The position numbers and the translations under genes were made by a program. Below the pieces are notes generated by a model. The model had not been told where the DNA came from. It saw only the letters and a program-made list of their open reading frames with translations, and made no database searches. Below are positions 52,465 through 62,500 of a stretch of 64,000 nt of DNA, piece by piece. Within the stretch, counting starts at the first letter, position 1; each line of letters starts with the position of its first letter. The stretch spans positions 22,936 through 86,935 of the forward strand of contig NZ_PXOQ01000019.1 of the NCBI RefSeq assembly GCF_003008425.1. The letters are read 5' to 3'. The DNA is from Aurantibacter aestuarii. Lineage in GTDB: Bacteria > Bacteroidota > Bacteroidia > Flavobacteriales > Flavobacteriaceae.

Positions 52465-55400
52465 ATGGCAAGAAAGCAAGATAAGAATACAGTACAGAGA
52501 TTTAATAAAATCTCTATTGGTTTAGCGTCACCAGAATCTATTTTAGCAGAATCTAGAGGTGAAGTTTTAAAACCAGAAACTATCAATTATCGTACTCATA
52601 AACCAGAAAGAGATGGTTTATTCTGTGAGCGTATTTTTGGTCCTGTAAAAGACTACGAATGTGCTTGTGGTAAATATAAAAGAATTCGCTATAAAGGAAT
52701 CGTTTGTGACCGATGTGGTGTAGAAGTAACAGAAAAGAAAGTACGTCGTGATCGCGTAGGACATATTAATTTAGTAGTTCCTGTAGCGCACATCTGGTAT
52801 TTCCGTTCATTACCAAACAAAATAGGCTATTTATTAGGATTACCGTCTAAGAAATTAGATATGATTATTTACTACGAACGTTATGTAGTAATTCAGGCAG
52901 GTATTGCTAAAAATGCTGAAGGAGAACCATTACAAAAAATGGATTTCTTAACAGAAGAAGAATATTTAAATATTGCAGAAACACTTCCGCAGGATAACCA
53001 ATATTTAGATGATGAGGATCCAAACAAATTCATCGCTAAAATGGGTGCTGAATGTTTAATAGATCTTTTAGGACGTATCGACTTAGAGGTTTTATCTTAC
53101 CAGTTAAGACACAAAGCGAATACGGAAACATCTAAACAACGTAAAACAGAAGCTTTAAAGCGTTTACAGGTTGTAGAGGCATTGCGTGAGTCTAACAACA
53201 ATAGAGAAAATCGTCCAGAATGGATGATTATGAAAGTTGTACCAGTTATTCCACCAGAATTAAGACCTTTAGTACCATTAGATGGTGGACGTTTTGCAAC
53301 GTCAGATTTAAATGATCTTTACCGTCGTGTGATTATTCGTAACAACCGTTTAAAGCGATTAGTTGAGATTAAAGCACCAGAAGTTATTTTACGTAACGAG
53401 AAGCGTATGTTACAAGAATCTGTAGATTCATTATTTGATAATACACGTAAGTCATCTGCAGTAAAAACAGACTCTAACAGACCATTAAAATCATTATCAG
53501 ATTCATTAAAGGGTAAGCAAGGACGTTTCCGTCAAAACTTACTTGGTAAGCGTGTAGATTACTCAGCACGTTCTGTAATTGTCGTTGGACCAGAATTAAA
53601 ATTATTTGAATGTGGATTGCCAAAAGATATGGCAGCTGAATTATACAAACCTTTTGTTATTCGTAAGTTAATAGAAAGAGGTATTGTTAAAACAGTAAAA
53701 TCTGCTAAGAAAATTATAGATAAAAAAGAACCAGTAGTTTGGGATATTTTAGAGAATGTTTTAAAAGGACATCCAGTTCTTTTAAACCGTGCTCCTACGC
53801 TTCACCGTTTAGGTATACAAGCATTCCAACCTAAATTAATTGAAGGTAAAGCAATCCAATTGCACCCATTAGTATGTACGGCATTTAACGCCGATTTTGA
53901 TGGTGACCAGATGGCGGTGCATTTACCATTAGGACCAGAAGCTATTCTTGAAGCGCAAATGTTAATGTTAGCGTCTCATAATATCTTAAATCCAGCAAAC
54001 GGTTCTCCAGTAACGGTACCATCTCAGGATATGGTACTTGGTCTTTACTATATGACCAAGCACAGAAAAACTGATGATGTTTATACCGTTAAAGGTGAAG
54101 GTTTAACTTTTTACTCTGCAGAAGAAGTAAATATTGCTTACAATGAGCAACGTGTAGACTTAAACGCAGGGATTAAAGTTAGAGCAAAAGATTTTAATGA
54201 GAATGGTGAATTAGTTTACCAGATTATTGAAACAACTGTTGGTAGAGTATTATTCAACGAAAAAGTACCAGAAGTAGCAGGTTATATTAATGAAGTATTA
54301 ACTAAAAAATCTTTAAGAGATATTATTGGTGATATTTTAAAAGTTACTTCTGTTCCAGAAACAGCTGCTTTCTTAGATAGTATTAAAACTTTAGGATATA
54401 ATTTCGCCTTTAGAGGTGGATTGTCATTTAGTTTAGGAGATATCATTATCCCACCAGAAAAACAAGGAATGATTGATGCTGCTAATAAAAAAGTTGATGG
54501 TATTACAGGTAACTATAACATGGGATTAATTACTAATAACGAACGTTATAACCAAGTAATTGATATCTGGACGTCTACCAATGCAGAATTAACAGAGTTA
54601 TCTATGAAGCGTATTCGAGAGGATCAGCAAGGGTTTAACTCGGTATATATGATGCTTGACTCTGGAGCGCGTGGATCTAAAGAACAGATTCGTCAGCTTA
54701 CAGGTATGCGTGGATTAATGGCTAAGCCTAAAAAATCTAACGCAGGTGGAGGAGAAATTATTGAGAATCCGATTCTTTCTAACTTTAAGGAAGGTCTTTC
54801 AATTTTAGAATACTTTATCTCAACGCACGGTGCACGTAAAGGTCTTGCCGATACCGCACTTAAAACTGCCGATGCAGGTTACTTAACACGTCGTTTAGTA
54901 GATGTAGCTCAAGATGTTATTATTAACAGTGTAGATTGTGGTACTTTAAGAGGTGTTGAAGTTTCAGCTTTAAAGAAAAATGATGAAGTTGTAGAGAAAC
55001 TAGAGGCTAGAATTGTTGGTAGAATTGCACTTAATGATATTTTCGATCCTATTTCTGAAGAATTATTAGCAGAAGCAGGAGATTTAATCACAGAAGCTAT
55101 AGCTAAACGTATTGAAAGCTCTGCATTAGAGTCTGTAGAAGTACGTTCTCCATTAACATGTGAGGCAACTAAAGGAATTTGTGAGCAATGTTACGGACGT
55201 AACTTAGCGACTAACAAAATGGTACAAAGAGGAGAAGCTGTTGGTGTAGTAGCCGCACAATCTATTGGAGAACCAGGAACACAGTTAACGCTTCGTACAT
55301 TCCACGTAGGTGGTATTGCAGGTAACATTTCTGAAGATAATAAATTAGAAGTTCGTTTTGACGGTATTGCAGAGATTGAAGACCTTAAAACGGTAACGTC

Positions 55401-56766
55401 TAAAGATAGCGAAGGAAAAGAAGTTGAAATTGTAATTTCTAGAACTTCAGAATTAAAACTTACCGACAAGAAAACAGGTATTGTTTTAAGTACAAATAAT
55501 ATTCCTTACGGTTCTACTATTTATGTTAAGAATGGCGATAAGCTTTCTAAAGGAGATGTAGTTTGTGCATGGGATCCATATAATGGTGTAATTATTTCAG
55601 AATTCTCTGGAAAAGTGAGATATGAAAATATTGAGCAAGGGGTTACTTATCAAGTTGAAATTGATGAGCAAACAGGTTTCCAAGAAAAAGTAATTTCTGA
55701 ATCTAGAAATAAAAAATTAATTCCAACATTAATTATTGAAGACAGTAAAGGTGAAGCTATCCGTAGTTATAACTTACCTGTTGGAGCCCACATTATGATT
55801 GATGATGGCGAAAAAATTAATGTAGGTAAGATTTTAGTTAAGATTCCTCGTAAATCTGCTAAAGCAGGTGATATTACAGGAGGTTTACCACGTGTAACTG
55901 AGTTATTTGAGGCTCGTAACCCTTCTAATCCAGCTGTAGTAAGTGCTATTGATGGTGTGGTATCTTTCGGTAAAATTAAGAGAGGTAACCGTGAAATTAT
56001 AGTAGAATCTAAACTGGGAGATGTTAAGAAGTATTTAGTTAAACTTTCTAACCAAATCTTAGTACAAGAGAATGACTATATTAAAGCTGGTATGCCACTT
56101 TCAGACGGATCTGTAACACCTAACGATATCTTAAACATTAAAGGACCATCTGCTGTACAACAGTACTTAGTGAATGAAGTTCAGGAAGTTTACCGTTTAC
56201 AAGGGGTGAAAATTAATGATAAGCACTTCGAGGTTGTTGTAAGACAAATGATGCGTAAAGTAAGAGTAATTGATTCTGGTGATACCTTATTCTTAGAGGA
56301 TCAACTAATTCATAAATCTGACTTTATTGTAGAAAATGATGAAATTTTTGGTAAGAAAGTAGTTGAAAATGCAGGAGATTCTTCAACATTAAAAGAAGGA
56401 CAAATTATTACAGCATTCCAATTACGTGATGAAAATTCTAAGTTAAAGCGTGAAGATAAGAAGTTAGTAGAGGCAAGAGATGCTAGACCAGCAACTGCAA
56501 CACCAATACTACAAGGTATTACACGTGCGTCATTACAGACGAAGTCATTTATCTCGGCAGCATCATTCCAGGAAACAACTAAAGTATTAAACGAAGCTGC
56601 TGTAGCAGGTAAAGTTGATGATTTAGAAGGTCTTAAGGAAAATGTAATTGTAGGACACAGAATACCTGCAGGTACAGGAATGAGAACATATGATAAAATT
56701 ATTGTTGGTTCACAACAAGAATTTGATAATATGCTTAAAACAAAACAAGAGGTTAACTACAATTAA
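52465..56766 (+). CDS. rpoC: DNA-directed RNA polymerase subunit beta'
   Basis: The 1433-residue protein has the N-terminal Zn ribbon [20 protein letters not shown] (Cys66, 68, 81, 84). The Mg2+-binding [15 protein letters not shown] is near residues 474-488. The second zinc site is [13 protein letters not shown], and the trigger-loop region [20 protein letters not shown] is intact. It is co-transcribed with rpoB and followed by a strong terminator. Confidence 0.99.
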   Translation: MARKQDKNTVQRFNKISIGLASPESILAESRGEVLKPETINYRTHKPERDGLFCERIFGPVKDYECACGKYKRIRYKGIVCDRCGVEVTEKKVRRDRVGHINLVVPVAHIWYFRSLPNKIGYLLGLPSKKLDMIIYYERYVVIQAGIAKNAEGEPLQKMDFLTEEEYLNIAETLPQDNQYLDDEDPNKFIAKMGAECLIDLLGRIDLEVLSYQLRHKANTETSKQRKTEALKRLQVVEALRESNNNRENRPEWMIMKVVPVIPPELRPLVPLDGGRFATSDLNDLYRRVIIRNNRLKRLVEIKAPEVILRNEKRMLQESVDSLFDNTRKSSAVKTDSNRPLKSLSDSLKGKQGRFRQNLLGKRVDYSARSVIVVGPELKLFECGLPKDMAAELYKPFVIRKLIERGIVKTVKSAKKIIDKKEPVVWDILENVLKGHPVLLNRAPTLHRLGIQAFQPKLIEGKAIQLHPLVCTAFNADFDGDQMAVHLPLGPEAILEAQMLMLASHNILNPANGSPVTVPSQDMVLGLYYMTKHRKTDDVYTVKGEGLTFYSAEEVNIAYNEQRVDLNAGIKVRAKDFNENGELVYQIIETTVGRVLFNEKVPEVAGYINEVLTKKSLRDIIGDILKVTSVPETAAFLDSIKTLGYNFAFRGGLSFSLGDIIIPPEKQGMIDAANKKVDGITGNYNMGLITNNERYNQVIDIWTSTNAELTELSMKRIREDQQGFNSVYMMLDSGARGSKEQIRQLTGMRGLMAKPKKSNAGGGEIIENPILSNFKEGLSILEYFISTHGARKGLADTALKTADAGYLTRRLVDVAQDVIINSVDCGTLRGVEVSALKKNDEVVEKLEARIVGRIALNDIFDPISEELLAEAGDLITEAIAKRIESSALESVEVRSPLTCEATKGICEQCYGRNLATNKMVQRGEAVGVVAAQSIGEPGTQLTLRTFHVGGIAGNISEDNKLEVRFDGIAEIEDLKTVTSKDSEGKEVEIVISRTSELKLTDKKTGIVLSTNNIPYGSTIYVKNGDKLSKGDVVCAWDPYNGVIISEFSGKVRYENIEQGVTYQVEIDEQTGFQEKVISESRNKKLIPTLIIEDSKGEAIRSYNLPVGAHIMIDDGEKINVGKILVKIPRKSAKAGDITGGLPRVTELFEARNPSNPAVVSAIDGVVSFGKIKRGNREIIVESKLGDVKKYLVKLSNQILVQENDYIKAGMPLSDGSVTPNDILNIKGPSAVQQYLVNEVQEVYRLQGVKINDKHFEVVVRQMMRKVRVIDSGDTLFLEDQLIHKSDFIVENDEIFGKKVVENAGDSSTLKEGQIITAFQLRDENSKLKREDKKLVEARDARPATATPILQGITRASLQTKSFISAASFQETTKVLNEAAVAGKVDDLEGLKENVIVGHRIPAGTGMRTYDKIIVGSQQEFDNMLKTKQEVNYN

Positions 56767-56793
56767 TCCTGTTGAGTTTTATTAAATTATGAC

Positions 56794-56824
56794 AAAGAAT
56801 CCTACTTTTTAAGTAGGATTCTTT
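56794..56824 (+). terminator. Rho-independent terminator after rpoC
   Basis: A perfect 14-bp stem AAAGAATCCTACTT / AAGTAGGATTCTTT has a 3-nt T loop and a T-rich tail. It closes the ribosomal protein/RNA polymerase operon. Confidence 0.92.
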
Positions 56825-56848
56825 ATTTTTATACTAAACTTATTTATA

Positions 56849-57172
56849 ATGAACGATAATAATAACGATAATACAAAAAAGCAAGGTCAAATTAATATAG
56901 AGTTAGATGAAGCTATTGCAGAAGGCATTTATTCTAATTTGGCAATTATAAATCATTCTGTTTCGGAATTTGTAGTGGATTTTGTAAAGATTATGCCTGG
57001 AACACCTAAGAGTAAGGTAAAATCCAGAATTATATTAACACCACAACATGCCAAACGTCTTTTAAAAGCTTTAAATGAAAATATTGTAAGATTTGAAAAG
57101 GCTCACGGAGAAATTAAAGAATACGATCAACCAAATATTCCTTTAAACTTTGGACCAACAGGTCAAGCTTAA
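56849..57172 (+). CDS. DUF3467 family protein
   Basis: This 107-residue protein has GQINIELDEAIAEGIYSNLAI, HSVSEFVVDFVKIMPGTPKSKV and SRIILTPQHAKRLLKALNENI. It is the small DUF3467 family that follows rpoC in Bacteroidota. Residues 1-10 are an Asn/Asp-rich tail. The function is unknown; the conserved position suggests a link with transcription or translation. It lies beyond the rpoC terminator. Confidence 0.92.
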   Translation: MNDNNNDNTKKQGQINIELDEAIAEGIYSNLAIINHSVSEFVVDFVKIMPGTPKSKVKSRIILTPQHAKRLLKALNENIVRFEKAHGEIKEYDQPNIPLNFGPTGQA

Positions 57173-57181
57173 ATAATTACA

Positions 57182-57499
57182 ATGTCTGATAAAATAAAAA
57201 CATATCGAGAATTTTATGCTTTTTATCTGAAAGAGCATCAAAACAAAATGAGTAGAATTTTGCATTTTGTCGGAACTTTTTTAGTGTTTATAGTTTTAGG
57301 AATTGGAATTTATTGTGGTTGGACATGGCAATTTATTTTTGTGCCAATAACCGGATATTTTTTTGCTTGGATTGGACATGCGTTTTTCGAGAAAAATAAA
57401 CCAGCCACTTTTAAATATCCATTTTGGAGTTTAATTTCAGATTTCAAACTTTTCTTTGAAATCTTAATAGGTAAACAAAACTTTGATCCAAACAAATAA
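57182..57499 (+). CDS. DUF962/Mpo1-like membrane protein
   Basis: The 105-residue protein has YREFYAFYLKEHQNKMSRILHFVGTF, GYFFAWIGHAFFEKNKPATFKYPFWSLISDFKLF and two membrane helices. H-x3-RxxHFxG and GHxxFExNxPATF are the DUF962 signature. Yeast Mpo1 is an Fe2+-dependent dioxygenase that acts on 2-hydroxy fatty acids, and the conserved His residues are present here. The role in this organism is unknown. It lies 9 bp after the DUF3467 gene. Confidence 0.88.
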   Translation: MSDKIKTYREFYAFYLKEHQNKMSRILHFVGTFLVFIVLGIGIYCGWTWQFIFVPITGYFFAWIGHAFFEKNKPATFKYPFWSLISDFKLFFEILIGKQNFDPNK

Positions 57500-57554
57500 C
57501 AATAAGAATTAGCTATAGTAACATAATATTAAATAATATTTGATTATAGTGTTT

Positions 57555-57587
57555 AAAAAAAGCACCTCTTTAAGAGGTGCTTTTTTT
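57555..57587. terminator. Bidirectional rho-independent terminator
   Basis: The stem AAAAAAAGCACCTCTT / AAGAGGTGCTTTTTTT has runs of A and T on either side. It lies between the convergent Mpo1-like and prfC genes and can stop transcription from both. Confidence 0.93.
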
Positions 57588-57664
57588 AATTAAAAAATAA
57601 TTTACTTGCAATTATTCTATTAAGAATATAAAATACTCTTAGAAGGCTTTAAAATAAGTTTTTG

Positions 57665-59254
57665 CTATTTATATTCAGAAATAAAATGAAATTTTATACT
57701 AGGGTATTTTTGCTGCGTCATTTGTAATGAAAATTGAGAATCGGCTAAAAATACCAATTGATTTTGTTTGTCTTTAGCTAAATAGCGTTGCTTCACTTGT
57801 AAAAACTCTTTATATTCACTGTTTTTTCTATCTGTAGGTTCAACCCAACAAGCTTTATATACATTTAAATTCTCATAACTACATTTTGCACCATATTCAT
57901 GCTCTAATCGGTATTGAATCACTTCAAACTGTAAGGCTCCAACGGTACCAATAACTTTTCTTCCATTCAACTCTAAAGTAAATAATTGTGCAACTCCTTC
58001 ATCCATTAGTTGGTCAATTCCTTTATATAACTGCTTGGATTTTAAAGGATCTGCGTTATTAATATATCTAAAATGTTCTGGTGAAAAACTTGGTATTCCT
58101 TTATAGTTAAGCACTTCACCTTCCGTTAAAGTATCACCAATTTTAAAAGTTCCAGTGTCCTGTAAACCTACGATATCACCTGGATATGAGATATCTACAA
58201 TTTCTTTCTTTTCAGCAAAAAAAGCATTAGGACTAGAAAACTTCACTTTTTTATTATGTCTTACATGCAGGTAAGGTGCATTTCGTTTGAATGTTCCAGA
58301 TACAATTTTTATAAAAGCCAAACGGTTTCTATGGTTGGGATCCATATTGGCATGTATTTTAAAAACAAAACCAGAAAAGTCATTTTCATCAGGTTTTACA
58401 ATGCGTTCTTCACTTTGCTTAGGTCTTGGTTTTGGAGCAATTTCAATAAAGCAATCTAAAAGTTCTCTTACACCAAAGTTATTTAAAGCAGATCCAAAAA
58501 ATACTGGTTGTAAATCACCATTTAAATAACTTTCTCGATCAAATTGTGGATAGATACCTTCTACTAATTCAACTTCTTCACGTAGTTCTTTAGCTGCCTT
58601 TTCACCAATTAATCCATCTAATTTATTATCCGATAAATCGTCTATTTTAATAGTGTCTTCAATGTTTTTTCTACTATCACCACTAAATAAGTTTATATTT
58701 TTCTCCCAAATATTATAGATGCCTTTAAATTCATAACCCATACCAATAGGGAAACTTAGTGGGCATACTTTAAGGTGTAGTTTTTGTTCAATTTCGTCTA
58801 GTAATTCAAAAGCATCTTTACCTTCACGATCCATTTTATTAATAAAAATCTGCATCGGGATGTTACGCATTCTGCATACTTCAACAAGTTTTTCGGTTTG
58901 CTCTTCTACACCTTTAGCAACGTCAATAACAACAATAACGCTATCTACAGCAGTTAAAGTTCTGTAAGTATCTTCAGCAAAATCCTTGTGTCCCGGAGTA
59001 TCTAAAATATTTATTTTAATTCCGTTATACTCAAAAGCCAATACAGAGGTTGCGACCGAGATACCTCTTTGTCTTTCAATTTCCATAAAGTCACTAGTAG
59101 CCCCTTTTTTTATCTTATTACTTTTTACAGCACCTGCTTCTTGAATGGCACCACCAAATAAAAGTAATTTCTCTGTTAATGTAGTCTTTCCAGCATCTGG
59201 GTGAGAGATAATTCCAAACGTTCTTCTACGGTTTATTTCTTTTTGAAATGACAT
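57665..59254 (-). CDS. prfC: Peptide chain release factor 3
   Basis: Starting at ATG 59254 gives 529 residues (MSFQKEINRRRTFGIISHPDAGKTTL). The earlier Met at 59275 adds seven residues not seen in the family. GTPase motifs: G1 SHPDAGKT, switch region DFMEIERQRGISVATSV, G3 DTPGHKDF, G4 NKMDREGKD. RF3-specific regions include GYEFKGIYNIWEKNINLF and VGALQFEVIQYRLEHEYG. It removes RF1/RF2 after peptide release. It has its own promoter in the divergent gap. Confidence 0.97.
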   Translation of the reverse strand: MSFQKEINRRRTFGIISHPDAGKTTLTEKLLLFGGAIQEAGAVKSNKIKKGATSDFMEIERQRGISVATSVLAFEYNGIKINILDTPGHKDFAEDTYRTLTAVDSVIVVIDVAKGVEEQTEKLVEVCRMRNIPMQIFINKMDREGKDAFELLDEIEQKLHLKVCPLSFPIGMGYEFKGIYNIWEKNINLFSGDSRKNIEDTIKIDDLSDNKLDGLIGEKAAKELREEVELVEGIYPQFDRESYLNGDLQPVFFGSALNNFGVRELLDCFIEIAPKPRPKQSEERIVKPDENDFSGFVFKIHANMDPNHRNRLAFIKIVSGTFKRNAPYLHVRHNKKVKFSSPNAFFAEKKEIVDISYPGDIVGLQDTGTFKIGDTLTEGEVLNYKGIPSFSPEHFRYINNADPLKSKQLYKGIDQLMDEGVAQLFTLELNGRKVIGTVGALQFEVIQYRLEHEYGAKCSYENLNVYKACWVEPTDRKNSEYKEFLQVKQRYLAKDKQNQLVFLADSQFSLQMTQQKYPSIKFHFISEYK

Positions 59255-59272
59255 GTATATATTGCTTTTGTG

Positions 59273-59280
59273 CAAATATA
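59273..59280 (-). promoter_or_regulatory. Putative -7 promoter element TATATTTG (minus strand) for prfC
   Basis: The reverse complement of 59273-59280 is an exact TAnnTTTG box, 18 bp upstream of the prfC ATG. The -33 region is T-rich but has no clear TTTG. The rest of the 247-bp gap up to 59502 is AT-rich and shows no other structure. Confidence 0.5.
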
Positions 59281-59501
59281 AGTGTATTAAATAAAATATA
59301 TATAGATGCTAAAACCAAATAATCCGTTATTAGGTGTTATTATTTTATCTCAATCTTAGAAAATGTAAAATTGTATTTTGTCTATTTTTTATGCATTTAG
59401 TCTAATAAAATTGCTAATCCAAAAAAATGCAACAAAAAAAAATAGATTTTTTTAATTTTACTTATTAATCTTATTAACAGACATTTTCACAATCGTTATA
59501 T

Positions 59502-62500
59502 ATGAGAAATTTTACCTTTTCAAATAAATCAAATTTGTCATTAAGTATTATATTACTTTTGGCATGTTTTGTTTTATCGATTTCAAATACTGAAGCACAA
59601 AATATAGCCGCAACAGACGGTGGAGTACCATGTTGGAGTTGTGTACCTCCAGGCTGGGCGACTTCTGCAGGTACACCTGATATTTCAAATAGGTTTAATG
59701 GAGCTGTAAATAATGGAGTTAATGCAGGTAGTGGAGCCTCATGGAATATTCCTGGAGGTCAATTACCATTACCTCCAAATAATCATCAAGACTGGATATC
59801 TTTACGTGATTTAGGTCCTGCGTTTACTGAAGAAAATGTGGAGCATACAATTACCGGTTTAGTAGCTGGACGTACTTATGAAGTAATACTTTATTCATTA
59901 ACAGCGGTTACTAATCAAGATGGTTTTAATACTGATTATTATGCGGGTACTCCTATAGATAGATTTAGATATGAGATACAAGGTGTTTCTAATACCATAA
60001 CTTCTGTAACTCAAAATACATGGGATACTACAAGAGTTAGATTTACAGCAACAAACAATACAGCATTAATAGGTCTTTTTCCCGATACAAATGGAGCTGG
60101 TAATGGTGGAGGTAGAATTGGGTATGAAACGATTCAAATATCAATTACTTTAAATGCTATAAATACAGCACCAGTTGCAGATAATAATAGCGCAACAACA
60201 ACTCAAAACGTACCTGTATCTTTTAATGTTGTAAGTACAGATACAGATGCAGAAGATGGTTCGGTTCAAGCTAATACGGTAGATTTAGATCCTGCAACTC
60301 CTGGTATTCAAACTACATTTGTAGTTGCTGGACAAGGAACTTGGATAGTAAATGCCTTAGGAGTAGTAACTTTTACTCCAGTACCGGCATTTACAGGCGT
60401 AACTACCCCTGTTAATTATACAGTACAAGATAATTATACCCAAGATGGATTAAGTCTTCCCGCGACCTCAAATATTGCAAGTTTAGTTGTTAATGTTTCT
60501 GCCGATACAGATAACGATGGGATTGCAGATAGTGATGATTTAGATGATGATAATGATGGGATTTTAGATTCAAATGAACAAAATTGTTCATCTGGTTTTG
60601 TAGATCTTGGTCAAACTTTTGCAGATAATACTTCTAACCCAGGTACAGTAAATAATGTCTATGTATATAGCGGTGCTTCAGCTAGTTTTGGTTATAGTCT
60701 CTCTGGAACAGCAACCTGGAATTCTGGAGTTGCTTCTGCTGGTCCAACTGCTGGTGTTACAGGAAATTATATTAATGTTCAGTCTAATAATACAAATTTT
60801 CCTAATGGAGATATTTCTACTTACACATTAACATTTTCTCAACCAGTGTTTAATTTGCGATTCAAATTTGGTGGATTAGATAATCAAGATAGAGCAGATT
60901 TTTCTGCCACTAATGGTGCTTTAAATGTACCTGTTTCTATTACAGATATTAATCTTGGAGCTAATGGTACGTTTACAGGACAATCAGTTGTAAGTGCTGC
61001 TGGTGGAGCAAATGCGCCATCTAATGCTGTTCAGGCTTCAATAAATGGCCCTGTAACATCTGTAACTATAAGAACAGGAAAGAATAATGGAAATGCAGGT
61101 AATGTAACATTGCAATTATATGAATTAATTTATTGCTTAAGTTTAGACACTGATGGAGATGGAGTTGCTAACCATTTAGATACAGACAGTGATAATGATG
61201 GCTGTTCCGATGCCAACGAAGCATATAATAGCTCTACAGCTGATACTAATGGAGACGGTACCTTCGGAGGAGTTATTGGCTTTGGACAAGTAGATGCAAA
61301 CGGTCAGGTTGTAGGTGCAGGCTACTCAGGAACTAATAGTAATGTAACAACTGCAACTCAAATTAATATAACAGCTCAACCTACTACTAATACGGTATTT
61401 ACTCCAAATACTCCTGCAGTGGTGTCAATTTCGGCAGCTGCAAATACACAAAGCACAACAACATATACAACTCCAGGTGTGCCAGATTATTCTGGTTCTC
61501 CAATAGTTACAACAGGTATTACCTACCAGTGGCAGGTATCTACAGACGGAGGTACAACATATACAAATATTACTAACGGAGGCACGGCGCCAGTATATTC
61601 TGGAGCAACAACAAACACCTTAGGTTTAAGTAATATTCCAGAATCTTTTGATGGGTATGATTACCAGTTAATAATAACTAGTACAGCAAATGTTTGTGGT
61701 GCTACCACAACATCTTCTAATTTAGTAGCCTTATTAGACTCAGATAATGATGGGGTTGCAGATATTAATGATATCGATGATGATAATGATGGTATTTTAG
61801 ATACGGTAGAATCTGGTGGAGTAGATCCTTCAGCAGATGCAGATAATGATGGAGTACCTAATTATCAAGATGCGAATTTTTGTACGTTAAACGGTTTTGG
61901 AATATGTACAAATTTAGACCCAGATAATGATGGTGTCCCAAACCACCTAGATTTAGATGCAGATGGAGATGGTATTCCAGATAATAATGAGGCGCAAACT
62001 ACTCAAGGTTACATAGTACCACAAGTAGATGGTATGGGTAACACAGTAGTGTTAGCAAATGGTTTACCAGCTAATTATTCTTTTAGTGGAGGTACAGTTC
62101 TTGGGTTTAATCCTGTAAATACGGATAGTGTTGATACTCCAGACTATTTAGATTTAGACTCAGATAATGATGGAGCGTCAGATACACAAGAAGCATTTGG
62201 GGTAGCAACATTACCAAATGTCGATTCAGACGGAGATGGCTTAGTAGATGCTATAGATACAACAGATACTGCTCTTGCTAATGGTAATCCAAATTATAAC
62301 GATGCCAATGGTACAGTAAATAATACAAATTCTTTACCTGATTCAGATAATGATTTAGGTGCTGGTGGAAACGTAGATTTTAGAGATCCATCAACACCAG
62401 GTAATAATGATGGTGATACAGTTTCAGATTATTTTGATGATGATGATGATAATGATGGTTTATTAGACGTGACTGAAGGTTACCAGTTTTTCCCGAGTAC

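Noticed and set aside
58256..58529. Two open frames on the plus strand inside prfC
   Set aside because: They are antisense to conserved RF3 sequence, overlap each other in different frames, and lack start context or recognisable domains.
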